Below, one piece after another: positions 11,266 to 20,566 of a stretch of DNA of 50,508 bases. The stretch lies in the NCBI GenBank assembly GCA_001315925.1, contig BBBF01000008.1:1-50508 (forward strand). The letters run 5' to 3'. Positions within the stretch are counted from its first letter, which is position 1, and the number at the start of each line of letters is the position of its first letter. The translations under genes and the position numbers were made by a program. The notes under the pieces were generated by a model, which was not told the DNA's origin, did not search any database, and saw only the letters and a program-made list of their open reading frames with translations. The DNA is from Thermocladium modestius JCM 10088. Lineage in GTDB: Archaea; Thermoproteota; Thermoprotei; Thermoproteales; Thermocladiaceae.

Positions 11266-11847
11266 ATGAGGATAGTGATTACTGGGACGCCGGGCACTGG
11301 GAAGACCACTATTTCGAGGGAGTTATCTAGTAGGCTTGGATTGAAATATATTAATTTAAACGATGTTGCTTTGAGGGAAGGAGATGCCGTGTGGGATGAA
11401 TCGCTCAATACGTTTTCTATAACTGATCCAGATAAGTCAAGCAGGGCCTTAAATAACGTCTTGTCCTTCAGCGATGGATGCGTGTGTGAAACGCTGGCAA
11501 TAGACCTACTGGATCCCGGCTTAGTGGATAGGATGGTGGTGCTGCGCCGCGATCCTCGCAAGTTGTGGGCTGAGTTGATGGGGGGGAGGGGCTGGCCTCC
11601 ACGTAAGGCAGCCGAGAACGTGTTGGCAGAGGTATTGAATGTATTGTCCCACTCCGCTTGGAGCGCGTTTGATGGAAGGACCGTTGAGATAAATACCACG
11701 GGCAAGACCGTTGATGAATGCGTGAGCATGGTAATCGATGCATTGAATGGTCGTTTAATAGGCAATGCAATTGATTGGCTGGCGGTCCTCGATGGAGATG
11801 AGTTGATGGACTTCATTCAGTTATTGGAGAGATTCGCCAATTCCTAA
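11266..11847 (+). CDS. AK6/Fap7-type adenylate kinase (nucleoside-triphosphatase)
   Basis: Small P-loop kinase of the AK6/hCINAP/Fap7 family, which acts in 40S/30S ribosome maturation in archaea and eukaryotes and has weak adenylate kinase activity. The P-loop GTPGTGKTT sits at residues 7-15. The family's ETLAIDLL-type segment and the LRRDPRKLW...GRGW region follow. It starts two bases after the AsnRS stop and continues the same transcript. The frame is intact over 193 residues, which makes it one of the few genes here without an internal break. A Gly pair in MGGRGW may be inflated by a tract. Confidence 0.85.
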   Translation: MRIVITGTPGTGKTTISRELSSRLGLKYINLNDVALREGDAVWDESLNTFSITDPDKSSRALNNVLSFSDGCVCETLAIDLLDPGLVDRMVVLRRDPRKLWAELMGGRGWPPRKAAENVLAEVLNVLSHSAWSAFDGRTVEINTTGKTVDECVSMVIDALNGRLIGNAIDWLAVLDGDELMDFIQLLERFANS

Positions 11848-11952
11848 TGACTCCACGCAAGCCGCTCCCGCCGTGATGGGGGGGAGGCTCTAGGCATTCA
11901 CTAATTATTGTTTCGAGCTACTTATTGTGTTGGCTTGCTATCCGCTCAATTC

Positions 11953-12416
11953 TTATGTAGTTTTTGCCGATGTTACTATTGGGAGAATTATGTTTCTGAC
12001 CAGAAGCACTATGTCTTTTATTATGCTGGTTCCAGAAAAACCAGCCCCCCCTGGAATAACGCAGTTACGCAGAGCCTCACCGCATCGTTGTTATCGGACA
12101 GCATGCAGAGTGAGCTGGACACGTTTAGGACGCTTTGAACCTTGGTTATCAATCCATCTATGTATCTAACCATTTCCCCCCCGAAGTCCTTCGTCTCAAT
12201 CCTCCTCCTGGCGGCGCCGCTCCTTATGCTGTCGACCAACGCAAGCACGTTTATGTTCATCTCGCTGAGCTTATCAGAGATATATATCAATGCATCCCTG
12301 ACGTCGGGGGGGAGCGGGTAATTTGTTCCGCTCATGAACTCCAATAAATAGGAGTATTTATCCTCTATCTCCTTTATTACGTTGACCAGCTCCACCTCGT
12401 TCGGGCTTCTTCGCAT
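11953..12416 (-). CDS. Unrecognised small helical protein with hidden C-terminus
   Basis: I do not recognise a family. The first 120 residues are helical, start MRRSPNEVELVNVIKE, and contain coiled-coil-like stretches. As written the frame ends at 12021. The break is at a seven-C tract (12045-12051); shortening it to five continues the protein for about 30 residues through a hydrophobic segment (SIIKDIVLLVRNIILPIV) to a stop at 11953. That continuation is inferred. The start is supported by an AT-rich box (ttttaataat) about 30 bp upstream. It stands alone between the AK6 gene and a VUT transporter. It may be membrane-associated through its C-terminal helix. Confidence 0.5.
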
Positions 12417-12672
12417 TCAACTTCTCGGTCTATTGACCACACGATTATTAAAACGTTTCTATGACGAGATGCCCAGGCCGTTTATTGCTTTGCCGGCAAA
12501 AAGCAATCGGTTCTTTTTAATTTCATAGAAGCGGAAAAGGTACTTATCGCCTTAATTAATGACATTGACCAATACTATAAATTACGTCTCTAACTACATA
12601 TAATTCAATCCAGTTAAGAAGCGCGTCAGGCGATTTGGGGATAATGGGTTAATTCGAAATGGCCTGCCCCGC

Positions 12673-13363
12673 TTAACTTATTGCTTGTGTCTTCGGCCCG
12701 TACTTCAGTATCGTCCTGTTCATCCATACGGTCAGCATTGTGAGAGGGACGAAGGTGAACTTAACTATTAACTGCCCCCCCACTATTAGGCCGAGCAGGA
12801 CGGGGGGTCGGCAAAACCCCCAGGAAGGCGGCGGGTATGAACACCAGGCTATCGATGGTCATGGCTATGGGATCGCTCACGCCCACACGCCTAACCACGC
12901 CAAGCTTAAGCCTCGTAACTAGAAACACGTCCACGTTCTCGCTGACCAGGAAGGCTATTACGCTTGCCGCCGCTATCCTCCCGCTAGAGGTTAGGAACTC
13001 GTTCCCGCCCGTGCCGGGGGGGGTGATGGCTATCAGGTTGAGGAGCACGAAGTAAGCCACCTGCATTGCGGCGGCCGTGAGGACCAGCCACCTACCGACC
13101 TCGCACCGAACTTAACGCTGGCTATGTCCAGCATCGCCACGCTGGCGCTGTAGCTGATCACTCCCCCCAGGCACCATGAATGGGGGGGAAATATTGAGTA
13201 ACCTAACCGCCGCTACCTGGCTCATGGTTAGCAGGAAGAGGTAGGCCGCGCCCGTGGCTAGAAGCAGGTAATCATCTCCCCTCCTCCCGCTCATCCATAC
13301 CACCCAGCCCGTGAGCAGGTAGAGGAGCAGGGCCTCCCCTATCAAGTATATTAATTGAAACAT
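12673..13363 (-). CDS. VUT / YhhQ-type queuosine-precursor transporter family protein
   Basis: Six-helix membrane protein of the VUT (YhhQ, DUF165) family, which takes up deazapurine precursors of queuosine or archaeosine. Diagnostic text includes GRIAAASVIAFLVSENVDVF followed by TRLK, and DSLVFIPAAFLGV. The frame breaks at 13160-13190 (C and G tracts) and at 12775-12810; after correction the last helix and a tail ending YGPKTQAIS reach 12673. In archaea this family would fit supply of the archaeosine precursor, but the substrate is inferred from the family only. It is not in an operon with tRNA-modification genes. Confidence 0.72.
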
Positions 13364-13713
13364 GATTTTCGATTAGATGACTGGATTAATAAGGATTCCT
13401 GCATCAATTGATCAGCGCGGCTTCTCCTCTAGGCAGGAACTGTGTCCTCAATGGTTTGATCAGTAGCTGCCGCTGGGCCCGCATTAGAATGCACGAGATG
13501 GAAACCCATGGGCGGCTCGATCTAGCAATTGTGCGCTTTCAGTAAATCTCTCGCCGTCAGTTGGCTTGAGGCACCGCTTATTAAATCGGGGGAGCCTTGG
13601 GAAGGGATGGCTCGCGCGTAATGGCTGGAGTCGTTTTTGGTGAGTAGAGGGATGGAGATTGGCTCGGTGAGGGCGAAAAAGAAATAAATAGGTCCAACGA
13701 GAATTCAAGTTCG
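13364..13713. other. Intergenic spacer between the VUT gene and elf1
   Basis: 350 bp between divergent genes. It contains the elf1 promoter at its right end and a second TATA-like sequence (cttattaaat, 13577-13586) not followed by any open frame at leaderless spacing. A short untranslated RNA from that second box is possible but nothing specific is recognised. Confidence 0.4.
13681..13690 (+). promoter_or_regulatory. TATA box of elf1
   Basis: gaaataaata, preceded by a purine-rich BRE-like stretch and centred about 28 bp before the ATG at 13714. Confidence 0.6.
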
Positions 13714-14154
13714 ATGGGAAGAAGAAAAGTGCGTAGGAAGTTGGCCACGAAACCGGCGAAGAAGTTGCCCAGGATATTTCAATGTCCTCACTGCGGCATG
13801 ACAAGCGTTAACGTGATATTGGATAAGAAGGAGAAGCAGGTTCGTGTGATTTGCAGTAACTGTGGCTTGGAGGCATCATTTAACGTGGTTGAGGGGTATC
13901 TGCCCGTGGATTACTTCAATAAGTTCGCGGATAAGTATTACGCAGGGGGGGAGATAAAGCCCAAGAAGGAGGGCATAATTCCCGTTGCTCCCCCCCAGGC
14001 CACTGCAAATAGCCAGAAAAACGATGAGAGCGATAAACTGGAAGGTGTTGAGTACGAGGACTTTCCAATAGAGGATGAGACGAATGATTCAGGCATAGAG
14101 GGCGAGCCGATAGATGAGGCTTCGGAGAACAAGGACGAGGACATGGATAGATGA
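13714..14154 (+). CDS. Elf1-like transcription elongation factor
   Basis: Archaeal homologue of eukaryotic Elf1, a zinc-ribbon protein associated with elongating RNA polymerase. The N-terminus is very basic (MGRRKVRRKLATKPAKK), followed by a four-Cys zinc ribbon: CPHCG at about residue 27 and CSNCG at about residue 49. The conserved PVDYFNKFADKYY segment follows. The C-terminal 60 residues are strongly acidic (Glu, Asp) and look disordered; such a long acidic tail is more like the eukaryotic proteins. The Gly pair in YAGGE and the Pro pair in VAPPQ sit at inflated tracts. The gene has its own promoter and stands alone. Confidence 0.83.
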   Translation: MGRRKVRRKLATKPAKKLPRIFQCPHCGMTSVNVILDKKEKQVRVICSNCGLEASFNVVEGYLPVDYFNKFADKYYAGGEIKPKKEGIIPVAPPQATANSQKNDESDKLEGVEYEDFPIEDETNDSGIEGEPIDEASENKDEDMDR

Positions 14155-14311
14155 GGATATGGGCCGGATGGATTGGCAGAAATGGACGACAAGCCTCGCC
14201 TTTTAGGGCAGGGGGGGAGGTCAGGTGGATAAAATTGCTCCTCAATTTGGATCTTGATTAATTAGATCGATGGAAGAAGGGTGATGTTTTGCTCGGCATG
14301 AATAGATACCT

Positions 14312-15882
14312 TCATAGGAACATCTTTTGAACGGTTCTATCGACATTTATTAATAATAGCTTGGGTTCGCTTCCCTCCCGTAACCACTCTAGCTCGCGCA
14401 ATTCATTGCCTGCGATCTCCGCCTCCACTCCGAATCCCTTGGCTATATCGGTTATGCCTGCCTCTATGTTCAGGTAATCGGCGTTCTCCAACTCCGGGTA
14501 ATAGCTCTTGGCGTAGCTCTTCAATATATTATATCCCCCCCATTGCTTAGAACAATTATCTTGATGGGCAGTCCGTATTTTTTGGCTGTCCAGAGCCCCC
14601 CCTGCACGGAGTACATGAAGGATCCATCTCCGATCACGGCCACGGTTTTCTTGTTAATTATCGATATGCCCATTGATGCTGCCAATCCCCCCCAGCCCAA
14701 CTGACCGCTCTTTGCCGTGAAATACTTGTTATGACCATAACCCATCACGTTCCTAAGCGCGGGAGAGTAGGATATCGACTCATCCACAATCGTGAAGCCC
14801 TCGAATGTCTTCTTCACCTTGTAAAGGACGTAATCGATACCCATTGTAGGCCTGGCCCGCGCCACCCTATTCATGTATAGCAAATCCTCTTCCCTCTTAA
14901 AGTCACACTTATGTTTGACCTTCTTGGTAGCCTCGGCGAGGAATGCCTTGGGGTTCATTACAAATGCCTCCCCCCCTAGCCTCGGATCCACGTCAAAGCC
15001 AACGGAGATGACATCCTTGCCGGGAAGCAATGGGGGGGATGGGAGATACGGATATAACGTGATTCCGCCCCCCCCAATTATTAGTATGAAGTCGTGGGGG
15101 GGCAGCAACTTCATGTTTATCAAGGTGGAGGCTGGAAGCAAGTCGCCGGCAAACCTTGAATTATTTGAGTTGAAGGGAGACCTATGGCTAAGCGGCTCCC
15201 CCGTAGACGGGACATCCAAGTGCGTCTGCCATGGCCTCCGCCTCCCTGAACGCATCGAACACATCCACCTCGTATCCCATTATCAATGCTGGATTAGCCG
15301 CGGAATTCAACCTATCAACTATATAATCAACGGCCTCCTCATCAATCAAGTTGGGTGATTGATGCCTAGCCGCTTTGCCTCGTACACCGCCTCCTCGTCC
15401 AATGTATCCATGGGGGGGAACGAAATGAAGACGGGACCCATGGGTGGGGGGGACATAGCTACGGCCCTAGCTCTCCTGAGCGCTATGGGTATATCATCGC
15501 CGTGCCTCACCTCGTACTTCATCTTAACCAACCCATCCACTAACCCCCCCGTTAAATCGCCGTACAGCAGCGGTTCGTAAACGGCGTGCCTGCTGTCCTG
15601 CTGCCCGGCCGTTACCACTATGGGGGATCTATTCTTGGACGCCGTGTGTATGAATGCTATTGAATTTCCCAAGCCCGGGACCGAGTGCAGGTTGACCAGC
15701 GATGGCTTTAAGGCGTATTGGGAGTAGCCGTCCGCCATGCCCACGGCTATTGAATCGTGCAGGGTCAGGTAGTATTCATCTATTCCGCGCAACATGGGTA
15801 ACTCCGTGGTGCCTGGATTACCGAACGCCGGCAGTAGGTCTAGCTCCCTAATGGACTCCCGCAATGCCTCGTATCCCTTCAT
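14312..15882 (-). CDS. ThDP-dependent 2-oxoacid decarboxylase, benzoylformate-decarboxylase-like
   Basis: Thiamine-diphosphate enzyme of the acetolactate synthase/pyruvate decarboxylase superfamily, closest in motif to benzoylformate decarboxylase: FGNPGTTELPML at residue 20, LHDSIAVGMADGYSQ, NLHSVPGLGN with the conserved active-site His, and VVTAGQQDSRH. The ThDP/Mg motif GDGSFMYS is near 14610-14640. The cofactor-activating Glu of the family (QEA in BFDC) appears as Asp (HDS), which is odd. Three frame segments are joined at about 15350 and 14520-14545, with a messy stretch at 15180-15260. It likely converts a 2-oxo acid to an aldehyde and CO2. It overlaps the upstream dehydrogenase gene by four bases (atga), so the two are translationally coupled. 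Confidence 0.8.
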
Positions 15883-16840
15883 CTAAACCACCCTATACTG
15901 CGGCTCCAGCCTTGCTTATACCTCAATACATTGGCTATGGTTTCCATGAGGAACCTCTCCTGGCTCTCAACGGTTGCGCCGGCTATGTGGGGGGGGAGAA
16001 CACCACGTTATCCAACGAGAATAGCTCCGATTTGAAGTCGGGGGGGGCTCCTTCTCATAGACATCTATCCCAACCCTTATTCCCTTCTCCTTCACTGCCT
16101 TAATGAGGGCCTTCTCATCAATGACCTCCGCCCTGGATGTATTTATCAGGATCGCTCCATCCTTCATGAGGCTTAATTGTCTCTCCGATATCATACGCCT
16201 AGTTTTATCCGTCAGGGGGGGAACATGTATGGATATTATATCCGATAGTCTCATCAAGTCATCCAATTCAACGTACTTAATGCCGTAGAACTCCTCCTTA
16301 TCTTGCGGGAGCTTCCTCACGTCGTTATAGAGGATTCCGACCTCGAATGGTATCAGCCTCTCCACCAGCTTCGTTCCAATGGCTCCCATACCTATTATCC
16401 CGAAAACCTTCCCCCCCTGAGTTCTCGCGCCCCCCCGTGAGGACGGGCCATTGTCCAGCCCTTATTTGTGAGTTTAATTGCACGAAGTTTCTCAGTAGCA
16501 CCAGCGCGAACATTATAACGTGTTCCGCCACGGCCTCCTTATTGGCCACCGGTATGTTGCTCAGCATTATTCCACGCCGCTTCACTTCGTCCAGATCCAC
16601 ATTATCATAACCGGTGCTAGCCACTTGTATAAACTTCAGGTTGGGCATTCTATTGAGCAGCCCAGCATCAACCTTAGTGAACGTGGTGACTATCAACACA
16701 TCGGCGTCGCTTTTCTCGAAGCTGGCGTCGATGGTGATCTCCAGCTCGGGAAGTATCTGTGCGGCGGCCTTCTTGATTTGATTCACCGGTATGAATCCGG
16801 GAAGTATTGCCAGTGCTTCATGGGTTTCAAACCAATTCAA
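15879..16840 (-). CDS. D-isomer-specific 2-hydroxyacid dehydrogenase
   Basis: NAD(P)-dependent oxidoreductase between 2-hydroxy and 2-oxo acids, in the phosphoglycerate dehydrogenase/glyoxylate reductase family. It has the early ASTGYDNVDLD segment, a nucleotide fold whose VFGIIGMGAIGTKL appears only after correcting two C tracts at 16410-16437, the catalytic Arg in NTSRAEVIDE, the Glu in GIDVYEKEP, and the His in SPHIAGAT, which appears after correcting tracts at 15990-16050. The start is uncertain: TTG at 16840 gives MNWFETHEAL, but a TATA-like taagt stretch lies only a few bases upstream. Its stop overlaps the decarboxylase start. Together they would make and decarboxylate a 2-oxo acid. 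Confidence 0.85.
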
Positions 16841-16896
16841 ACTTAAAAGTATTCCTAATAAGTAAAGTTTTTAATTAATAATTAATTAAAACAAAC

Positions 16897-17325
16897 ATGG
16901 TTGACCAAAAAATCACGTTTCCCTCTAGGGAGTGGGTGAGTAGGTATTGCAGCGAATTATCGGCCTCGGAGGAATACAATAAGGCGGGGAAGGGGGGGTG
17001 GAAGGACCCCCATCCTATTCAAGGTGGAAGAGGAGGCCGGACTGAGCCTGGAGCTATCCGCCTTCGTATTGAATTTGATGGATGGGAAATGCCTATCCGT
17101 GGAGTTCCCGGTGGACGCCGCCAAGCATCCGCCCCCCCATTCACCATACAAGCCACATATGATAATTGGAAGAAGGTAATAGAGGGAAAGATAAATCCAA
17201 CGCAGGCCATGTTGATGGGCCAGCTAAAGGTTAAGGGAAACATGGCCCTCCTGCTACGATACTCGACCGCAGCCATAGCGATGGTCAAGGCAGCACAGCG
17301 AGTGCCTACTCAATTCTTGAGGTGA
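16897..17325 (+). CDS. SCP2 sterol-carrier-domain protein
   Basis: Small lipid-binding SCP2-fold protein. The last 60 residues (NWKKVIEGKINPTQAMLMGQ, then LKVKGN) are diagnostic. The middle is out of frame in the raw sequence. Between about 16995 and 17140 the correct frame gives PILFKVEEEAGLSLELSAF and LSVEFPVDAAKHPP, flanked by a G tract at 16990-16998 and a C tract at 17131-17137. The two errors cancel, so a naive call keeps both ends but a wrong centre. The start ATG is in an AT-rich divergent promoter region (16860-16890). The stop overlaps the next start (tgatg). The partner ligand is unknown; archaeal SCP2 genes next to alcohol dehydrogenase genes suggest binding of a hydrophobic substrate. 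Confidence 0.75.
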   Translation: MVDQKITFPSREWVSRYCSELSASEEYNKAGKGGWKDPHPIQGGRGGRTEPGAIRLRIEFDGWEMPIRGVPGGRRQASAPPFTIQATYDNWKKVIEGKINPTQAMLMGQLKVKGNMALLLRYSTAAIAMVKAAQRVPTQFLR

Positions 17326-18461
17326 TGGGTGAAGTGCCCATATTCACCCTTCCACGCAAGGTAATTTACCAAAGGGACATCTACAAAGACGTGGGAGGAA
17401 TTCTAGGCAGGTACTTAAGCGGCAAGGTACTGGTGGTGGTCGATCCCAACGTATTATCGATCCACGGAGATAAGATCAAGGAAATGTTGAAGGGCGTGGA
17501 GTACACGGTGTGGAGCGAAGTATCGCCGGAGCCGTCGGTTAATGATGTGCTCAATGCATATGATAAGGTGAGGGGCGATTACTCATCCATACTAGCTATA
17601 GGCGGCGGCAGCACCATAGACTTCGCGAAGTCGCTAGCCTACCTCCTCTCCGTTCCAGGCGGGGACCTGCGCTCATTAAATCCGTTCGAGCCGATCAATC
17701 CGAGGATGACGTTGATAGCTATGCCCACCACGTCCGGGACGGGCAGCGATGCATCCTTTGGAGTGGTTTTAACGGATGATGGACGGAAGTTGGCGATGGG
17801 CAATTACGACTTGGTTCCCATGATAATCGTGCTCGATCCCTCGTTCACCCCCCCAACCCAGAGTTCAATAATACGAGCCACAGGCCTGGATGCGTTGGTC
17901 CACGCCTTCGAGTCGCTTACAGCCAACACAGCTACGCCGCTGACGGATGCCTTGGCCGAGAAGGCAATCAAGATGATAATCGGGAATCTGGGGGGGTCTG
18001 CGATGACCAATGATGAGGTGGCGAAGGACTCCATGCACTTGGCGGCGACGATGGCCGGCATGGCGTTTTCCAACAGCGGCACTGCAATGGCCCACGCATT
18101 GGGGGGCATGCCTTCGGCGCCACTTTCCATGTGACTCACGGCACCTCCGTCGCTCTCTTTCTTCCCCACGCGATAAGGTTCAACAGCGCAGATGCCTTGG
18201 CTAGGTCCAAGTATGAGGAGGTGAGCCGCGCATTGGGCTTCGGAGATGACGTGGACCACCTAATCAAGGGACTGCTCGAGTTCTATAGGAAAGTTGGTCA
18301 GCCAATCAAGGTAAGCGAGTTGGGGGGGATTAAGAGGGATGATTACTATTCTCGACTGGACGAGATGGTGAGGAAAGCTATGGAAGACAGCGAGCTATCG
18401 TTTAACCCGGTAATACCGGGAGAGGATGATTTGAGTTCCATTTTTGAGGGGGGCCTATTGA
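17325..18461 (+). CDS. Iron-containing alcohol dehydrogenase
   Basis: Type III NAD(P)-dependent alcohol dehydrogenase. It has the dinucleotide motif GGGSTIDFAKS at about residue 95, PTTSGTGSDAS, and the iron-ligand region GLDALVHAFE...HALGHAFGATFHVTHG. That last motif is broken in the raw sequence at 18097-18102, where six G in place of four shifts the frame. The true end is a TGA at 18459-18461, seen once the six-G tract at 18448-18453 is cut to five (IFEGAY then stop). The raw sequence instead reads through into the AOR and looks like a fusion. TGATG overlaps join it to SCP2 upstream and AOR downstream. It probably reduces the aldehyde made by the divergent decarboxylase, or works in reverse. 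Confidence 0.88.
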
Positions 18462-20198
18462 TGGAGGGCAATTGGAACAACATAGTTCACATTGACTTAG
18501 GATCAGGCGATGTTTGGTCAGAGGATATGGAGGAAAGCGTGTGGAGAAAATACATAGGCGGAGTCGGGCTTGGTTCGTACCTGTTCGGTAAGTACTCTAG
18601 ATCGGCTGACGCGTTTTCACCGGATAATCCAGTGATAATAACCACAGGCCCCCCTCGTGGGCACATCATTTCCAGAATCGGGCCGCCACGAAATAGTGAG
18701 CAGAAGCCCCCCAGACAACCCTTCTGGGAGAGTCAAACTCGGGCGGGAGATTCGGCTTTGAATTGAAGAGAAGCGGCATAGATGGGCTGGTGATAACGGG
18801 TCGAGCGCAGGGCCGGTGGCCATAGTGATAGATGATGGATCGGTTAGGCTCATTGACGCCTCGCGACTGTGGGGGGGGCTCACCACATATGATGCAATAA
18901 AGGCTTTATCGCCGGGCGGGTACAGCGTGGCCGCCATAGGCCCGGCCGGAGAGCATGGGGGGGTTCTTTTCGCTGCAGTCATGAATGATAACGGCAGGGC
19001 AGCCGGCAGGACAGGAATGGGGGGCGGTCTTCGGCTCCAAGATGTTGAAGGCAATAGCTGTGAGGGGGAGGAAGCAAGTGCCTCTGCACGATAGAGCTGG
19101 TTTTCTCAACCATAGCTCTTACGTCGCCAAGTATTTATACGAGGCTGCTTTCAGCACCAGTCTAAGGGAGTTCGGCAGCTCGGTATGGATGGATGCCGGC
19201 TCCGCCTTAGGCGATGTCCCGGCCCACTACTTCACCTCGCTTGCATTCAATTATGATGCGCTGAGCTCTATCAAGCTAAGGGAGATGTTCAACCCAGTCA
19301 GCAGGCCATGCGCTAGCTGCGTGATTGGGTGCGGCAGGGAGGAGAGACTTAACGGTAAGAGAATAGATGGGCCTGAGTATGAAACGGTGGCCGTCTTCGG
19401 GCCCCTCCTGGGCAACTCCGATTTAACTAGTATTCTAGAATGGAATTATCTAGTGAATTCCCTAGGCTTGGACTCCATATCGACCGGCGTCATAATATCC
19501 GCCGTGAAGTACTTCGTCGATAATGGACTGCTTGGAAAGGAGCACGAGATCGGCTCTGTGTCCCAAGCCATACAGGACATAGCGTATAGGAAGGGGATCG
19601 GCAATGAATTAGCGGATGGCTTAGAGAGATTCGCTGCGAGGCATGGTATAGATAAAAACATGGTGGCCACGGTAAAGGGATTGGAGATTCCAGCCCACGA
19701 TCCGCGGGCATTCAAGCTGCAAGCCTTGACTTACGCTACATCGACCAGGGGGGGAGCATGCCACTTGCAGGGTGAGATGTACGCGGTGGACATAGGAGCA
19801 GCTCAGGAAAGCATTGGAATAAAGCAGGGCGATAGGTGGAACGTCGACACTGATGAGAGGGTTTTGAGCTTAATAAAGGCCCAGGATTACAGGCAAGTGC
19901 AAAACTCAGTCATAATATGCACGTACGGTTACCCGCCGGCGGAGGACGTGCTTAAGGCAGTTAACCTGGCCACCGGCTTCCAAATGGATTTGGAGGAGAT
20001 GATGAGGGACGCGCTGCCATAATGGACTTGAAGAGGGAAATAAACGAGCGACTGGGATGGACTCCCGACATGGATTGGCTGCCCGCTCTAGTGAGGCGCG
20101 AGATAGGCGAGGAAAACCCCGGGATAAGCGATGAGGAGATGAAGAGCCTCCTCAACAGGTACTACAAGCTGCGCGGGTGGCAGTTCTCCCGCGCGTAG
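18461..20198 (+). CDS. aor: Tungsten-containing aldehyde:ferredoxin oxidoreductase
   Basis: Oxidises aldehydes to carboxylic acids with ferredoxin reduction, using a tungstobispterin and a [4Fe-4S] cluster. It starts MEGNWNNIVHIDLG, then KYIGGVGLGSYLF. The pterin motif GRTGMGAVFGSKMLKAIAV spans frame-broken text at 19000-19050. The cluster motif is CASCVIGC near 19310-19335. Breaks lie at 18650-18720, 18810, 18870, 18955 and 19020. The raw frame stops at 20022, but restoring gaggggacgc at 20005-20009 continues through DLKREINERLGWTPDMD and LLNRYYKLRGW, which is the usual AOR C-terminus, to a stop at 20198. The apparent 58-residue downstream gene is therefore the end of AOR. Confidence 0.88.
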
Positions 20199-20515
20199 TT
20201 ACCGAGCCCAGAGAAGGATGGATCGGCCTCGGCCAGCTCTGCCTCCCTCACGGCATCGTGGCACCTCCCGACCTTTATCAAGGCAAGGCACTTATTGGCA
20301 TGGTAGCTGGCATTGCCAGGCTCCTCCCTCATCGCCTCATCGAACTCCCTAATTGCCTCCTCGTACTTGTTAATCGCCATAAAGGCCAGCCCCAGGCAGT
20401 TATGGTACAGAGGGTTCCTTGGCTCCTCCCTTATTGCCTCCATGTACTCCCTGATGGATTTATCATAGAAGCCATGTATGTATGCCTCGAATCCCTTTAT
20501 ATAATGCATTGACAT
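20162..20515 (-). CDS. TPR-repeat protein
   Basis: A protein of about 117 residues made mostly of tetratricopeptide repeats. Three 34-residue units are readable, including PLYHNCLGLAFMAINKYEEA and ASYHANKCLALIKVGRCHDA. It is a scaffold for protein contacts; no enzyme domain is seen. A TATA-like gttttttaac (about 20534-20543) lies about 25 bp before the ATG at 20515. The last 15 residues overlap the antisense AOR end and may be out of frame, so the true stop may lie slightly earlier. Confidence 0.72.
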   Translation of the reverse strand: MSMHYIKGFEAYIHGFYDKSIREYMEAIREEPRNPLYHNCLGLAFMAINKYEEAIREFDEAMREEPGNASYHANKCLALIKVGRCHDAVREAELAEADPSFSGLGNYARENCHPRSL

Positions 20516-20566
20516 GTAGATATAGATGAAATGCTTGTTAAAAAACGTTCCGTGTACTCGGCTTCA

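Noticed and set aside
11184..11816. 210-residue minus-strand frame opposite the AK6 gene
   Set aside because: Shadow of a recognised plus-strand kinase; Ser/Pro-rich text with no motif.
17325..18766. Fusion of Fe-alcohol dehydrogenase to the N-terminus of AOR
   Set aside because: The read-through depends on a six-G tract at 18448-18453. With five G, a TGA appears that overlaps the AOR ATG, the usual coupling pattern here.
20022..20198. Separate 58-residue gene after AOR
   Set aside because: Its text (DLKREINERLGW...YYKLRGW) is the expected AOR C-terminus; one restored G joins it.
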